Below, piece after piece: positions 23,488-32,387 of a stretch of DNA of 37,748 nt. Below the pieces are notes generated by a model. The model made no database searches. It saw only the letters and a program-made list of their open reading frames with translations, and had not been told where the DNA came from. Every line of letters starts with the position of its first letter. The stretch's first letter is position 1. The stretch is from an uncultured Ruminococcus sp. (lineage in GTDB: Bacteria > Bacillota > Clostridia > Oscillospirales > CAG-272). The stretch is taken from contig CACWOQ010000016.1 in assembly GCA_902762505.1 (NCBI GenBank), positions 1 to 37,748 of the forward strand, written 5' to 3'. A program made the position numbers and the translations under genes.

Positions 23488-24026
23488 AGACTGGGACAAA
23501 CTCGATATACAAGGGCGCGTGGAGCGCGCGGTGTATGAGATCACGCATTACGGACTGAACTATCAGCGTTTCAGATACCTCTGCGGCGACGAGCACGCGG
23601 ACGACGTATACGACGACGGCGGATATTATCTCGGTGAGGAGCCCGCGGACAATTTCACGTTCGGATATTTCCTCGATCTGTACGATACCGAAACGGATCA
23701 TTTGCGCAAAAAGCTGATGTTCGTATATATCTCCTCATTCCTTGTCGATACGTGGAACGACGGGGCGCACGCTGTGCCGTGGACGTCGTTGATTTTGAAG
23801 CAAACGGCGTTTATATCAACGACGTCGACGGCACAAGATTCTACACCGTGCAGTTCAAAGAGGAAAACTGCGCGGTAAAGATAGTCGGCGGAACGCTCGT
23901 AACCGAATGGCTGTTCAGGACGGTCAAGATCCTCTGACACGCAGCAAATAGCGTTACAACGGACGCTCAAACTTTGACGATTACAGTATAACGAACGCAA
24001 CTCTTATCAAAGAATACATGAAATAA
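23480..24026 (+). pseudogene. Decayed hypothetical gene of the second ECF operon (two frameshifts, one stop)
   Basis: The frame opens with GTG at 23480 (MFEDWDKLDIQGRVERAVYE), overlapping the previous gene by 8 nt. It reads as good coding sequence to about 23773 (FLVDTWNDGAHA). It then turns into low-quality serine/threonine-rich sequence. Meanwhile the -1 frame continues sensibly (VDVVDFEANGVYINDVDG to WLFRTVK) as far as a stop at 23937. From about 23920 a third frame, again -1, reads DPLTRSK, then a TAG at 23949, then RYNGRSNFDDYSITNATL to a TAA at 24026. Joined, these give about 180 residues of one soluble acidic protein of unknown family. Two losses of one base plus a nonsense change suggest a dead gene. 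Sequencing error is the alternative. Confidence 0.6.
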
Positions 24027-24069
24027 AAAAACAACAAAACGCGCCTTGCGGCGCGTTTTGTTGTTTTTT
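24026..24069. terminator. Bidirectional intrinsic terminator
   Basis: A perfect 20-bp inverted repeat with loop TTGC. The core is GCGCC/GGCGC, extended by AAAAC/GTTTT and an A-run/T-run, so each strand has a GC stem followed by at least six T residues. It ends both the second ECF operon (plus) and the seven-gene transport operon (minus, last stop at 24076). Confidence 0.95.
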
Positions 24070-24075
24070 GCGGTA

Positions 24076-25140
24076 TCAGTCCGCGGTCATACCGGAACGC
24101 TCGATACCCTGGATGAGGTATCTCTGGCAGAACAGGTATATGATCACCAGCGGAGCTATGATCATAAGTCCGCAGGTGTTTCTGATAGCGGCGTTATACA
24201 TATTCGAGCCGGCGTACGTGATGTTCAGCGACTCGGGTATTGCGATAACGTTTTTCATCAGAACGACGCTCGATCTCGTCCAGAACAGCGACGTATAGAA
24301 CGTATCCGTCCACTGCCACGAGAATGCGAACAGGAATATCGTTATCATCATAGGAACTGACAGCGGCAGGATTATTCTGACAAACGTCGAGAATATGCCG
24401 GAGCCGTCTATGTATGCGGATTCCTCAAGCTCGTTCGGAACACCGCGGTAGAACTGTCTCATCATGAATATGTACAGACCGTTCTTGAATGCGAGACCCG
24501 TTGCGGAGAGCAGCGCGAGCGGCCAGAACGTATTCGTCAGGTTGATGCTTGTGACACCGCCGGTGACGTTCAGCTGAGGCAGTATGCGCGATCCGCCGCC
24601 GAGAAGCTGTATGATACCGAGCACGTCGAAGTAACGGAACTTCATGAACAGGGACAGCTGCAGGGTCTGGTGCGGTATGATCATCGAGAAGATGACAAGC
24701 ACGAACAGAAGCTTGTTGCCCTTAAACTTGAACTTTGCAAGACCGTAACCGATCATCGCGCAGACGAACGTCTGTAAGAGCGAAGCTCCTACGGAAAGCA
24801 GCGTCGTGTTGCCGAGCGCCTGCATGTACTTATTCTCAAGGAATATGTATTTGTAGGTGTCGAACGTAAAGTTCTTCGGGATCAGCTTGACCGTCGCGTC
24901 AACGAAGTCGTCAGGTCCCATGAAGGACGAGGCTATCTTCGTGAAGAACGGGAACAGTATGATATACGAGATACCGATCAGTATTACGTAGCGGAATATC
25001 GTCCAGATGAGCTTCACAAGGAAGTTCTTGTTGACGAATTTCGCCTTCATTCTTTGCCAGAACGGAGTTCTGTCGAAATCCACCTTTATGGTGTTTTTCG
25101 TTTCTCTTTTGATTCTTGTAGTAGTCTCTATGTTATTCAT
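24076..25140 (-). CDS. CUT1-type carbohydrate ABC permease, MalG-like (second pair)
   Basis: 354 aa, six transmembrane segments after an unusually long basic cytoplasmic N-terminus of about 55 residues. The EAA loop that docks the ATPase reads ELEESAYIDGSGIFSTFVRI, followed by LPLSVPMM. The second-subunit (MalG) type is indicated by the N-terminal LFPFFTKIASSF and the C-terminal GIERSGMTAD, which matches the GMKD-like end of other MalG homologues. AAGGAGG lies 7 nt before the ATG. It follows the MalF-like partner by 12 nt and is the last gene of the operon, 6 bp from the terminator. Confidence 0.9.
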   Translation of the reverse strand: MNNIETTTRIKRETKNTIKVDFDRTPFWQRMKAKFVNKNFLVKLIWTIFRYVILIGISYIILFPFFTKIASSFMGPDDFVDATVKLIPKNFTFDTYKYIFLENKYMQALGNTTLLSVGASLLQTFVCAMIGYGLAKFKFKGNKLLFVLVIFSMIIPHQTLQLSLFMKFRYFDVLGIIQLLGGGSRILPQLNVTGGVTSINLTNTFWPLALLSATGLAFKNGLYIFMMRQFYRGVPNELEESAYIDGSGIFSTFVRIILPLSVPMMITIFLFAFSWQWTDTFYTSLFWTRSSVVLMKNVIAIPESLNITYAGSNMYNAAIRNTCGLMIIAPLVIIYLFCQRYLIQGIERSGMTAD

Positions 25141-25152
25141 TGTTCTGCCTCC

Positions 25153-26136
25153 TTAGTCTCTTCTCTGATAGAAGACGAACGCTGACATGAACGCCGCCGC
25201 CAGCAGAACGAACACGATGACTATTGCGAAGTAGATCCACGCCATAGCGACCGAAAGCGTATCCTTACCTGCCTCACCGTATACCTGGTTGATGTAGGAC
25301 ATAACGGAGTTGGTGGATGAAGTGAACGCGTCGATTATCGTGTAGATGAAGTTGACGAGTATCATCGGGCTGATCATCGGGAAGGTTATCTTCCAGAAGG
25401 TCTCCCACGCGGACGCGCCCTCAACGTTGCAGGACTCGTATATCGCGGGTGATATCGACTGCAGACCGGCTAAGAATATAAGCATCTGAACGCCGGAGCG
25501 GTTGACTATGTTGTAAATGTTGTTGATCAGCTGCGAAACGTACTTCGCCATACCGCCGCCGATCTTCATATTGCTGAACAGATACTCGATATCCATCGCG
25601 GAAACTATTTCCGCGACGCTCGTCGACCGTGCGGCGTTTGTTCCTATGCCCTCCGTATCCGACATATAGGTCATAAGGCTCGTGTTGCTCGTGTCTATCT
25701 GAGCTATAAGACCGGTGGAAAGTATAACGGGAACGAAGAATATCGCTCTGAACGCGGCTCTGCCGACCATTTTCTGGTTCAGCAGAACTGCGATGAACAG
25801 CGAGAATATGAGTATTGCGGGAACGTCAAGCAAAAGCTGACGGAGACCTGCGGTAAGGATCTGCGTATAGTTCGCGTCATCGAACAGCGCGGCGCGGTAG
25901 TTTTCGATACCCGCCCACACGAGCTGGTACGATTCACCGGCGTTTATACGCTCTATCGTCGTAACACTGTACAGGAACGACTCGAATATGACCGGCAGAT
26001 ATATCACGATGAAGCCGATTATGAACGGCAACGTGAACAGATATCCGCCGCGCGCGGATTTTTTCTCAAGCGAATGAGATTTTCTGCGCTTTTTTGTATT
26101 GCTCTGTACGAGCTTTACTTCAGCTTCTTTATTCAT
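25153..26136 (-). CDS. CUT1-type carbohydrate ABC permease, MalF-like (second pair)
   Basis: 327 aa. A basic N-terminal tail precedes six transmembrane segments. Between about residues 145 and 205 there is a long extracellular insertion with DTEGIGTNAARSTSVAE, larger than in the first-pair homologue. The EAA loop is SPAIYESCNVEGASAWETFWKI. It starts in a TAATG overlap with the DUF5696 gene stop, so the two are translationally coupled. The long extracytoplasmic loop could contact the secreted protein encoded just upstream; that is inference. Confidence 0.9.
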   Translation of the reverse strand: MNKEAEVKLVQSNTKKRRKSHSLEKKSARGGYLFTLPFIIGFIVIYLPVIFESFLYSVTTIERINAGESYQLVWAGIENYRAALFDDANYTQILTAGLRQLLLDVPAILIFSLFIAVLLNQKMVGRAAFRAIFFVPVILSTGLIAQIDTSNTSLMTYMSDTEGIGTNAARSTSVAEIVSAMDIEYLFSNMKIGGGMAKYVSQLINNIYNIVNRSGVQMLIFLAGLQSISPAIYESCNVEGASAWETFWKITFPMISPMILVNFIYTIIDAFTSSTNSVMSYINQVYGEAGKDTLSVAMAWIYFAIVIVFVLLAAAFMSAFVFYQRRD

Positions 26137-29100
26137 TATTCAGCGACCTCCTGTGCGGTATAGGAGACGAATCCGAGAGCTGCGATCTCTCCGTCGTATC
26201 CGTCTACGGTAACGGCGTAGTTGTTATAGTTGAGTATGAACACCTTTCCGCCCTCGTAGGTGACGCGGACGATCTTGCCGTTGTTGACGATATCCTCGGG
26301 GTTGACATCGTCCTTCGTCTCTTCGGCGGGATCTTCGCCATCCTCGGAAGTTGTCTCGTCGGCAGGCTCTTCGGTCTGCTCGGGCTCGGTCTCGGTCGTT
26401 TCCGCATTCTCGGCAGGCTCTTCGGTCTGCTCGGTATCGGTCAGCTCCTCGACCGGCTCTTCGGTGACTTCATCCGCGGTCTTGGCGTCTTCGAGCGCCT
26501 GAGCAGCGCTCTCCTCGTCAAGTCTTCTCTGCTCATCCTCTTCGCGCTCCTTTATCTCTTCGGGAGTGAGGACGCGAACGCCCTTGATGAATTCGTGGTT
26601 GACGATTATCTTATCCTGGACGTCTTTCAGAGCTTCGTTCAGGGTCTTGTACTTTTCAACAAGTCCGGATTCCGCCCAGATCTTGAAGTTGACTGAGTAC
26701 ATCTTCTTGTACTCGGTATCCTTCTTGAGTATGTCGGTGTTCTCGTACGCGAGCAGGAAGTACGGCATCGCGCCGTTCTCTATCGCCTTGAGCATTTCGT
26801 AGTCGATATCGCCCGCCATGTTAAGCGCCTCGCCTGCAAACTGTACGTATCCGTGGAGCACCATGCCCATGAACGGTATCGCTTCGCTTGTTTTCAGATA
26901 CTGGCTGGAGTCGAGCGGGGTCGCGAGTATGTAATCCGCATACTGTACGGAGTAGAGGTTACCGCCGTTCAGCATGACCTCGCCGAAATCGTTCTGCATC
27001 TGAGCGAGCAGATCGACCACAAGGCTCTTGGAGTCTTCTCTGTTGTACGGATCCTTCTTATCGAAGTCGGAGTTGAGGTCCGATCCGAGTGTGCCGGAGG
27101 AGATTCCGGTCGGTGCGTATTTGAGCAGCTTCGGAGCGAAATGGCTGTAGAAGTATTCAAATACCGAAGTGGATATGAGGTTGGGACCCCATCTTCTCGT
27201 CATCTGGAACGCTGGATCGTAGTAGTAAGTTCTCGGGTAACGGTTATCCATCGTCTTTGCGGCGTGTTTCTTATACGAGAAACCGTCGAACATGGACGTA
27301 TCGTTGAGGTACGTGAACTCGAATTCCGGGAATACGCCGAAACCGTTTTCTTCTGCGTAATTCATCAGATCCTCGAAGCCCTTGCTTCCGCCGACCTTCT
27401 TTTCCCACTTGAGGTTGTACGGTACGGTGGAGTAAAGTCCGCCGTTCGCATAACCGGTGAGCTTGAATTTGATGTTGGATATGCCGGCTTCCTTCAACTG
27501 ATCGTACATCAGCTTGACGTCTTCAAACGAGGTAAGCGGCTTCTTTACGGTCACGGGAACGCTTAAGATCTGGTCTTCCGTCTCGATAGTGCCGAGCGTC
27601 TCGAGCACGAGCGGGATATCGGATTTAAGCTGCTCCGAAGAAAGTCTCTTGATCGTTCCCTGCGCTTCAAGGTAGTCGCGGCAGGCGTTTACCATGCCCA
27701 TATAGGACGCGGGGTAGAACTTGGAATCATCAGTTTCGCCTTTTTCTTCAAGCGACTGCCTGTATTCCTCTACCTTCGTCTCATCGGACAGCGGGAAGTA
27801 TCTTACTGTGTAGTTGCCGGTGTATTTTCTCTTCGCGGAGACCGTCCACATCGCGTCGTCAGCGGCGGCGCCCATCGCTTCTCTCAAGCTGTAGGAGTCG
27901 GTAGGTCTCGGGAAGAATTTGGTCTGTACCGTGCTGTAAACGTGCGTCGAGCCGGCGCCGTTCACGGTAGAGATCTGAGCCAGAGCGTCGCCTTCGGTCA
28001 TTATCGCGAAGTAACCTCTGTTATCGTTGACTATCGTCTGGCGCATTTCGGTCTTAGTGGTTATCAGGAAACCGAAGTCGTCGTAGTACCATTCCTCTGG
28101 AGGAAGCTCTACCTTGACGGCTTTGACCGTTCTGCTGTAATAATTCTCTACCACGCCGTATACGGGGAGTCTCATCGTCTGACGGTGAGCGGGATCCGTC
28201 GTATAGTACGCGTAGTCGGGTCCGTAGATGTTTGACGTTATCGTCAGAGGCTTGGCGACGTCCTCGAATCTGGTCAGCGTGCCGCTGCCGTCCGGGATGA
28301 ACGTGAAGCCGTTGTACGAGCCGTTGCCGCAGCCGAACCACGGGTTGACCTGCAGGTAGTCGAGCGTGTATACGTTTTCATCGAAGCTTATGCTCTTGGC
28401 GGACATGGTCTGAGTCAGACCGTTTTCCTCGAGCGTGTATTCGATCGCCATTCTGAACAGAGGCTGCGACGTTGCCGCTACCTCGTATTCGGTGATGTCG
28501 TGGTCGTAATCGAGCTCTTCGTAGCTGTAATCGGGAGCGTACGTTTTGATGTAGCCCTCGAGCATTGCGAACTCACGGTCCTTCGTATCGGTACCGAGGA
28601 CCCATACGGACGGGTACTTTTTCAGTATCGGCCACTGTGCGATTATGGATTCGCGTCCGCTCTTACTGAGCGTCGGGTCGTTGATGTTTTTCTCCGAATA
28701 GAAGCCGTTTTCGAACTTGCCGAGAATGAAGTCTCTCTGAGACTGGGCGAGGTCCGCCGTGTTCTCACGGATCGGGGTGAGGATCACTTCCTCAAAACGC
28801 TCCGCCGTGATCATCTGCGGTACGAGCCATCTCGTCTGCGTCTTGCCGAGCGTGTACTCGACGCGGACGCCGTTCTTGATGTTCTTTACGACTATCTGCT
28901 CACGCTTCGCGGCTTCCGTGTAGCTGTTGTACACGGTCGTTTTCGAGCCCGTCGTGAACTGGAGTATGATCTGCGACATAAGCTCTGCTTTCGTATCGGC
29001 GGAGCCCTTTGTCGAGGCTATGTCGTAGGGGTTGCTGAACAGGATCTGACCCGTTCTCTTGTCTCTGAGCGCTATTTCGCCGTAAGCGGCGCGGACGTAG

Positions 29101-29333
29101 AGTTCGTAGTTGTCGTTCTCTATGCGCTTTTTCATGTCCTTGAGCTTGTCAGCCGGTTCCTTGTAAACGACCTTGAGGATATCTATGCTCATATCCTCCG
29201 CGTCGCTTGAAGTCTCTTCTTCAGCCGGCGCATCCGCTTGCTCGGCGGACGCCGTGAAGTCGACCGACAGCAGCGCGGTGAACACGCTGACAGTCATAAG
29301 GAGCGCGAGCAAGGTTGAGAGTAATTTTTTCAT
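26136..29333 (-). CDS. Secreted DUF5696-type protein with TIM-barrel-like core
   Basis: 1065 aa from the ATG at 29333 (GGGAGG about 10 nt upstream; the earlier in-frame ATG at 29351 overlaps that site). Signal peptide about residues 1-30 (KKLLSTLLALLMTVSVFTAL). The long N-terminal half is beta-rich (to about 560). A barrel-like section follows, with LMYDQLKEAGISNIKFKLTG (about 604-623) and NGFGVFPEFEFTY. This pattern, with the large size, fits DUF5696, secreted proteins of Clostridia and Paenibacillus presumed to act on carbohydrates. Residues about 925-1015 are an extreme Glu/Thr/Pro stretch, then a small C-terminal beta domain (GKIVRVTYEGGKVFILNYNN). No membrane anchor follows. Its place between the YIP1 protein and a permease pair suggests work at the membrane face on the imported glycan. 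Catalysis is not shown. Confidence 0.72.
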   Translation of the reverse strand: MKKLLSTLLALLMTVSVFTALLSVDFTASAEQADAPAEEETSSDAEDMSIDILKVVYKEPADKLKDMKKRIENDNYELYVRAAYGEIALRDKRTGQILFSNPYDIASTKGSADTKAELMSQIILQFTTGSKTTVYNSYTEAAKREQIVVKNIKNGVRVEYTLGKTQTRWLVPQMITAERFEEVILTPIRENTADLAQSQRDFILGKFENGFYSEKNINDPTLSKSGRESIIAQWPILKKYPSVWVLGTDTKDREFAMLEGYIKTYAPDYSYEELDYDHDITEYEVAATSQPLFRMAIEYTLEENGLTQTMSAKSISFDENVYTLDYLQVNPWFGCGNGSYNGFTFIPDGSGTLTRFEDVAKPLTITSNIYGPDYAYYTTDPAHRQTMRLPVYGVVENYYSRTVKAVKVELPPEEWYYDDFGFLITTKTEMRQTIVNDNRGYFAIMTEGDALAQISTVNGAGSTHVYSTVQTKFFPRPTDSYSLREAMGAAADDAMWTVSAKRKYTGNYTVRYFPLSDETKVEEYRQSLEEKGETDDSKFYPASYMGMVNACRDYLEAQGTIKRLSSEQLKSDIPLVLETLGTIETEDQILSVPVTVKKPLTSFEDVKLMYDQLKEAGISNIKFKLTGYANGGLYSTVPYNLKWEKKVGGSKGFEDLMNYAEENGFGVFPEFEFTYLNDTSMFDGFSYKKHAAKTMDNRYPRTYYYDPAFQMTRRWGPNLISTSVFEYFYSHFAPKLLKYAPTGISSGTLGSDLNSDFDKKDPYNREDSKSLVVDLLAQMQNDFGEVMLNGGNLYSVQYADYILATPLDSSQYLKTSEAIPFMGMVLHGYVQFAGEALNMAGDIDYEMLKAIENGAMPYFLLAYENTDILKKDTEYKKMYSVNFKIWAESGLVEKYKTLNEALKDVQDKIIVNHEFIKGVRVLTPEEIKEREEDEQRRLDEESAAQALEDAKTADEVTEEPVEELTDTEQTEEPAENAETTETEPEQTEEPADETTSEDGEDPAEETKDDVNPEDIVNNGKIVRVTYEGGKVFILNYNNYAVTVDGYDGEIAALGFVSYTAQEVAE

Positions 29334-29356
29334 ATGCTTTAATCCTCCCATCCTTT

Positions 29357-31495
29357 CTAAATTCGGTACGAGATCTCGGTCACTATGTTGGCGACGAAAC
29401 CGACGATCTTCTGTATAAGGTTAGTGAACAGCAGCGCCACGAACATGATGAACGCCATACCGATGATGGTACCGATCGTGGTGAAGATGTTCTTGATGAA
29501 CGAATAGTCGTGAGTTACCTGTGATCCGAAGAACACGAGCATACCGACCCATACCCACATGACGCCGGTGATAAGGCTGAGCACCTTGCCTTCGGAAAGG
29601 CTTAAGATGTGCGACAGAAGCGTCGTCGGGATGATGCACAGCGGTATCGGAACGAGGGCGTAGCACGTCGCTATGAATATATCCTTGAGGCTGCCTTCGC
29701 CTTCGAACAGAGTCGTCAGACACCAGTTGGATACGACCCACAGTCCCACCGGGACCACGATCGAGATGATCTGACCGAATACGCTCTGATATCCTCTGCT
29801 CGGGTTGAACAGGTACGCGGTACCTATTCCGTTGTAGGTGAACGACGCGATCGCTATGGCGAGCCACGTGAGCGCGCCTCTGACGGATCCGCGTTTTTCA
29901 TGCTTCAGATCCCAGAAGCCGTCGAACGGGTGCATCATAAGGTGGAAGGCGAATATGACTTCCTCACCGTAGGATCTGCGTCCGCCGGGTCTCGTTGCGA
30001 CTTCCTTGTTTCTCTTTCCGACGAATTTGAAGAAGAAGTACAGCGCTACGACTATAACTACCACAACTATCGGAACGATGAGCGCGTATTTTGCGACCCA
30101 GTTCTTTCTGTACTGCTTGAACGCGGTGGAGTAGTTGGCGGTCTCATACGCCGCCTCGTACATTCTCATCGCAGACTTGTAATCGCCTTCTCTGTAATAG
30201 GATTTGCCTATACCGACGTACGCTTCGTCGAAGTTGTTGTTCCTCATGAGGATGCCGCGCCAGTTGTCGGCGGCTTCGTCATAGTTGAGGTTCTTCTGGT
30301 TTTCAAGCGCGCTTATGAGTATATCGCCGTACTCTGTCCTCTTGAACACCGTGATGTTGTCGGCGGTGTTGTCGAGTATGAGCAGGTCGTTGCCCATGTA
30401 AACGACGCCCGCGACCGTCTCCATGTTGCCGAGCTGTGAGCCCTGGTCACCGAAGATGAACAGCAGGCTGCCGTTTTCATCGTACGTGAAGACCTTGGAT
30501 CTCGTCTTGTCGATGATGCTCCACGTTCCCTGCGGACCGAGCGCAACGTCGACGATCTTGGACGGGCCGTAGATGTTCGAGCTCGTGGAAGCGCTGTAAT
30601 TGATCCTGACCTCGCCGGACGGCGGGAAGAAGCCGTTACGCTTCAGTATCTCGTTACCCTGGGTATTGAGCTTTTTGACCGGGGCGAACTCACCGGAGGT
30701 CGATTTGCTCGTGATCGCGCCCTGCTGGTCGGATTCCTTGATGTTGATGTTCGTAACGTAGATCATACCGTTGTCGTCGATCGTGATGTTCTCGTACTCG
30801 GTAGATACGTTCTGAAGCTTCTGGTCGCGCTGCTCCTGAGTCTGGAAGCGGAGCCAGAATATTTCCCACGGGCTGAGCGACGTTTTCTGAGCTCCGATGA
30901 AGCCCTGGAACACGCCGTCGCCGTCCATGGCGATAATGCCCTGATACGTCGATGAAGAAACGACGTACATTCTGCCCGATCTGTCGACCGCGACAGCCTT
31001 GGGGCGGTAGAGGTCGTCGACCGAGATCTCATCCGCGATCGGCTTTTCAACTACCCTTACGAACTTTGCGTCACGGTCGAACACAACTATCCTGTTGTTG
31101 TCCGTGTCGCATACGTAGATGTTGGACTCGGTCACGAACACACCCTGAGGATTGTTGAAGCTGTCCGCGATTCCCTGAGCGTTCGTGAATTTTTCGATGT
31201 AGTAACGGAGCTTGAAGCGTTTGTTCAGCACCACTACCCTGTTGTTGCCCGAGTCGGCGATGTATACGTTCTGTTTGTCGTCGACGAACATATCCGTCGG
31301 GTTTTCGAGCGCCGGGGTGATACCCATCGAATCGCTGTCTACCGTTTCGGAGGGAACGTACGCGTCGGGCGATTCCATGTAGTCGCCGTTTATGTCGTAC
31401 GTATACGTTTTATACGAATAGTACGCGCCGGCGGCGGGAGCGAGGGCGAGCAGCACGGCGAAAGCGACCGCGGCGGCTCTAATAATATTTTTCAT
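29357..31495 (-). CDS. NHL-repeat / TPR / YIP1 fusion membrane protein
   Basis: 712 aa. Signal peptide about residues 1-24. An NHL beta-propeller follows (about 45-400) with repeated units such as NPTDMFVDDKQNVYIADSGN and NPQGVFVTESNIYVCDTDNN. Next is a TPR-like helical stretch (about 410-462, FDEAYVGIGKSYYREGDYKS), a strong transmembrane helix (about 470-492), a basic loop and a YIP1-type domain of about five membrane segments (about 520-712). Propeller and TPR lie outside; YIP1 is embedded. NHL propellers bind proteins or glycans, and YIP1-domain proteins are integral membrane proteins of unclear role in bacteria. It probably organises the transport complex. AAGGAGG precedes the ATG, 15 nt after the first permease pair. 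Confidence 0.85.
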   Translation of the reverse strand: MKNIIRAAAVAFAVLLALAPAAGAYYSYKTYTYDINGDYMESPDAYVPSETVDSDSMGITPALENPTDMFVDDKQNVYIADSGNNRVVVLNKRFKLRYYIEKFTNAQGIADSFNNPQGVFVTESNIYVCDTDNNRIVVFDRDAKFVRVVEKPIADEISVDDLYRPKAVAVDRSGRMYVVSSSTYQGIIAMDGDGVFQGFIGAQKTSLSPWEIFWLRFQTQEQRDQKLQNVSTEYENITIDDNGMIYVTNINIKESDQQGAITSKSTSGEFAPVKKLNTQGNEILKRNGFFPPSGEVRINYSASTSSNIYGPSKIVDVALGPQGTWSIIDKTRSKVFTYDENGSLLFIFGDQGSQLGNMETVAGVVYMGNDLLILDNTADNITVFKRTEYGDILISALENQKNLNYDEAADNWRGILMRNNNFDEAYVGIGKSYYREGDYKSAMRMYEAAYETANYSTAFKQYRKNWVAKYALIVPIVVVVIVVALYFFFKFVGKRNKEVATRPGGRRSYGEEVIFAFHLMMHPFDGFWDLKHEKRGSVRGALTWLAIAIASFTYNGIGTAYLFNPSRGYQSVFGQIISIVVPVGLWVVSNWCLTTLFEGEGSLKDIFIATCYALVPIPLCIIPTTLLSHILSLSEGKVLSLITGVMWVWVGMLVFFGSQVTHDYSFIKNIFTTIGTIIGMAFIMFVALLFTNLIQKIVGFVANIVTEISYRI

Positions 31496-31510
31496 TTATT
31501 ATATACCTCC

Positions 31511-32386
31511 TTAGTCCTTCATACCGGACGACGCCATCGTCTCAATTATGTTACTCTGTGATATGATGAAGACCGTGACAGGCACTATCATCATGATGAC
31601 CATTGCGGCGGTACTCGCGCCCGCGCGGACGATACCGGCGGAGAGTATCTGCTGTATGGCGTAGTTGAACGTTTTAAGCTGTTCGGACTGAATGTAGATC
31701 GAAGAACCGGTGTTCCACAGACCCTGGAAGGAGTAAACTATCAGAGTCAGCCACGCGGGTTTGACCATCGGCATCGCTATCGACCAGAAGACCCTGAACT
31801 CGCCCGCGCCGTCAAGACGCGCGGATTCAAGCGCTTCGTTCGAGACGGAGGAGTCCATGAACTGTTTCATCAGGTACAGACCCAGGGTCGAGCAGCAAGC
31901 CGGGAGGATTATCGCCAGCAGGTTGTCAACGAGTCCGAGGAACGAGAACGTGATGAAGTTCGCTATACCGGTGACGGTGGAGACGAACATAAGGGACAGG
32001 ACTATCATCTGGAATATGCCTTTTCTGCCCGGGAACGGTATCTTCGACAGGGCGTACGCGGCAAGCGAACCGAGACACAGGTTGCCGAAGGTTCCTGCCA
32101 CGGTGATGAGCACCGTGTTGAATATGTATCTCGAGAACGGGACCCACGACGTGCTCATCAGCTTGAACAGGTCGGAGTAGTTTTTGAACGTCGGGTTGAT
32201 GACGTAGAATTTAGGCGGGAATATCCACAGCTCGTCAAGCGGTTTGAGCGAGGTCATGACCGAGAAGTACATCGGTATGAACATCAGCACGCCGAGTATG
32301 ACAAGCATTACGGTGATACCCGCGTCGCCTCCCGCGGAGCGGTTGAGGACGACCTTGTGATTTCTTACGCGTATTTTTCTTGCCAT
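31511..32386 (-). CDS. CUT1-type carbohydrate ABC permease, MalG-like (first pair)
   Basis: 291 aa, six transmembrane segments. EAA loop SNEALESARLDGAGEFRVFW, then SIAMPMVKPA. Other MalG-type signatures are the N-terminal FIPMYFSVMTSLKPLDELW and the final SSGMKD. The ATG at 32386 lies one base past the partner gene, with AAAGGTGG overlapping that gene's end. CUT1 permeases take up di- and oligosaccharides. The ATPase is not encoded in the window, so a shared MsmX/MsiK-type ATPase is expected elsewhere. Confidence 0.92.
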   Translation of the reverse strand: MARKIRVRNHKVVLNRSAGGDAGITVMLVILGVLMFIPMYFSVMTSLKPLDELWIFPPKFYVINPTFKNYSDLFKLMSTSWVPFSRYIFNTVLITVAGTFGNLCLGSLAAYALSKIPFPGRKGIFQMIVLSLMFVSTVTGIANFITFSFLGLVDNLLAIILPACCSTLGLYLMKQFMDSSVSNEALESARLDGAGEFRVFWSIAMPMVKPAWLTLIVYSFQGLWNTGSSIYIQSEQLKTFNYAIQQILSAGIVRAGASTAAMVIMMIVPVTVFIISQSNIIETMASSGMKD

Positions 32387-32387
32387 A

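Noticed and set aside
24018..24026. ATG AAA TAA as a tiny gene or leader peptide
   Set aside because: The ATG is an internal methionine of the last 24 codons of the decayed gene, which read through to the same TAA.
29609..30439. 276-codon plus-strand frame opposite the NHL/YIP1 gene
   Set aside because: Shadow of a conserved membrane protein gene; Arg/Glu-rich with no recognisable domain.
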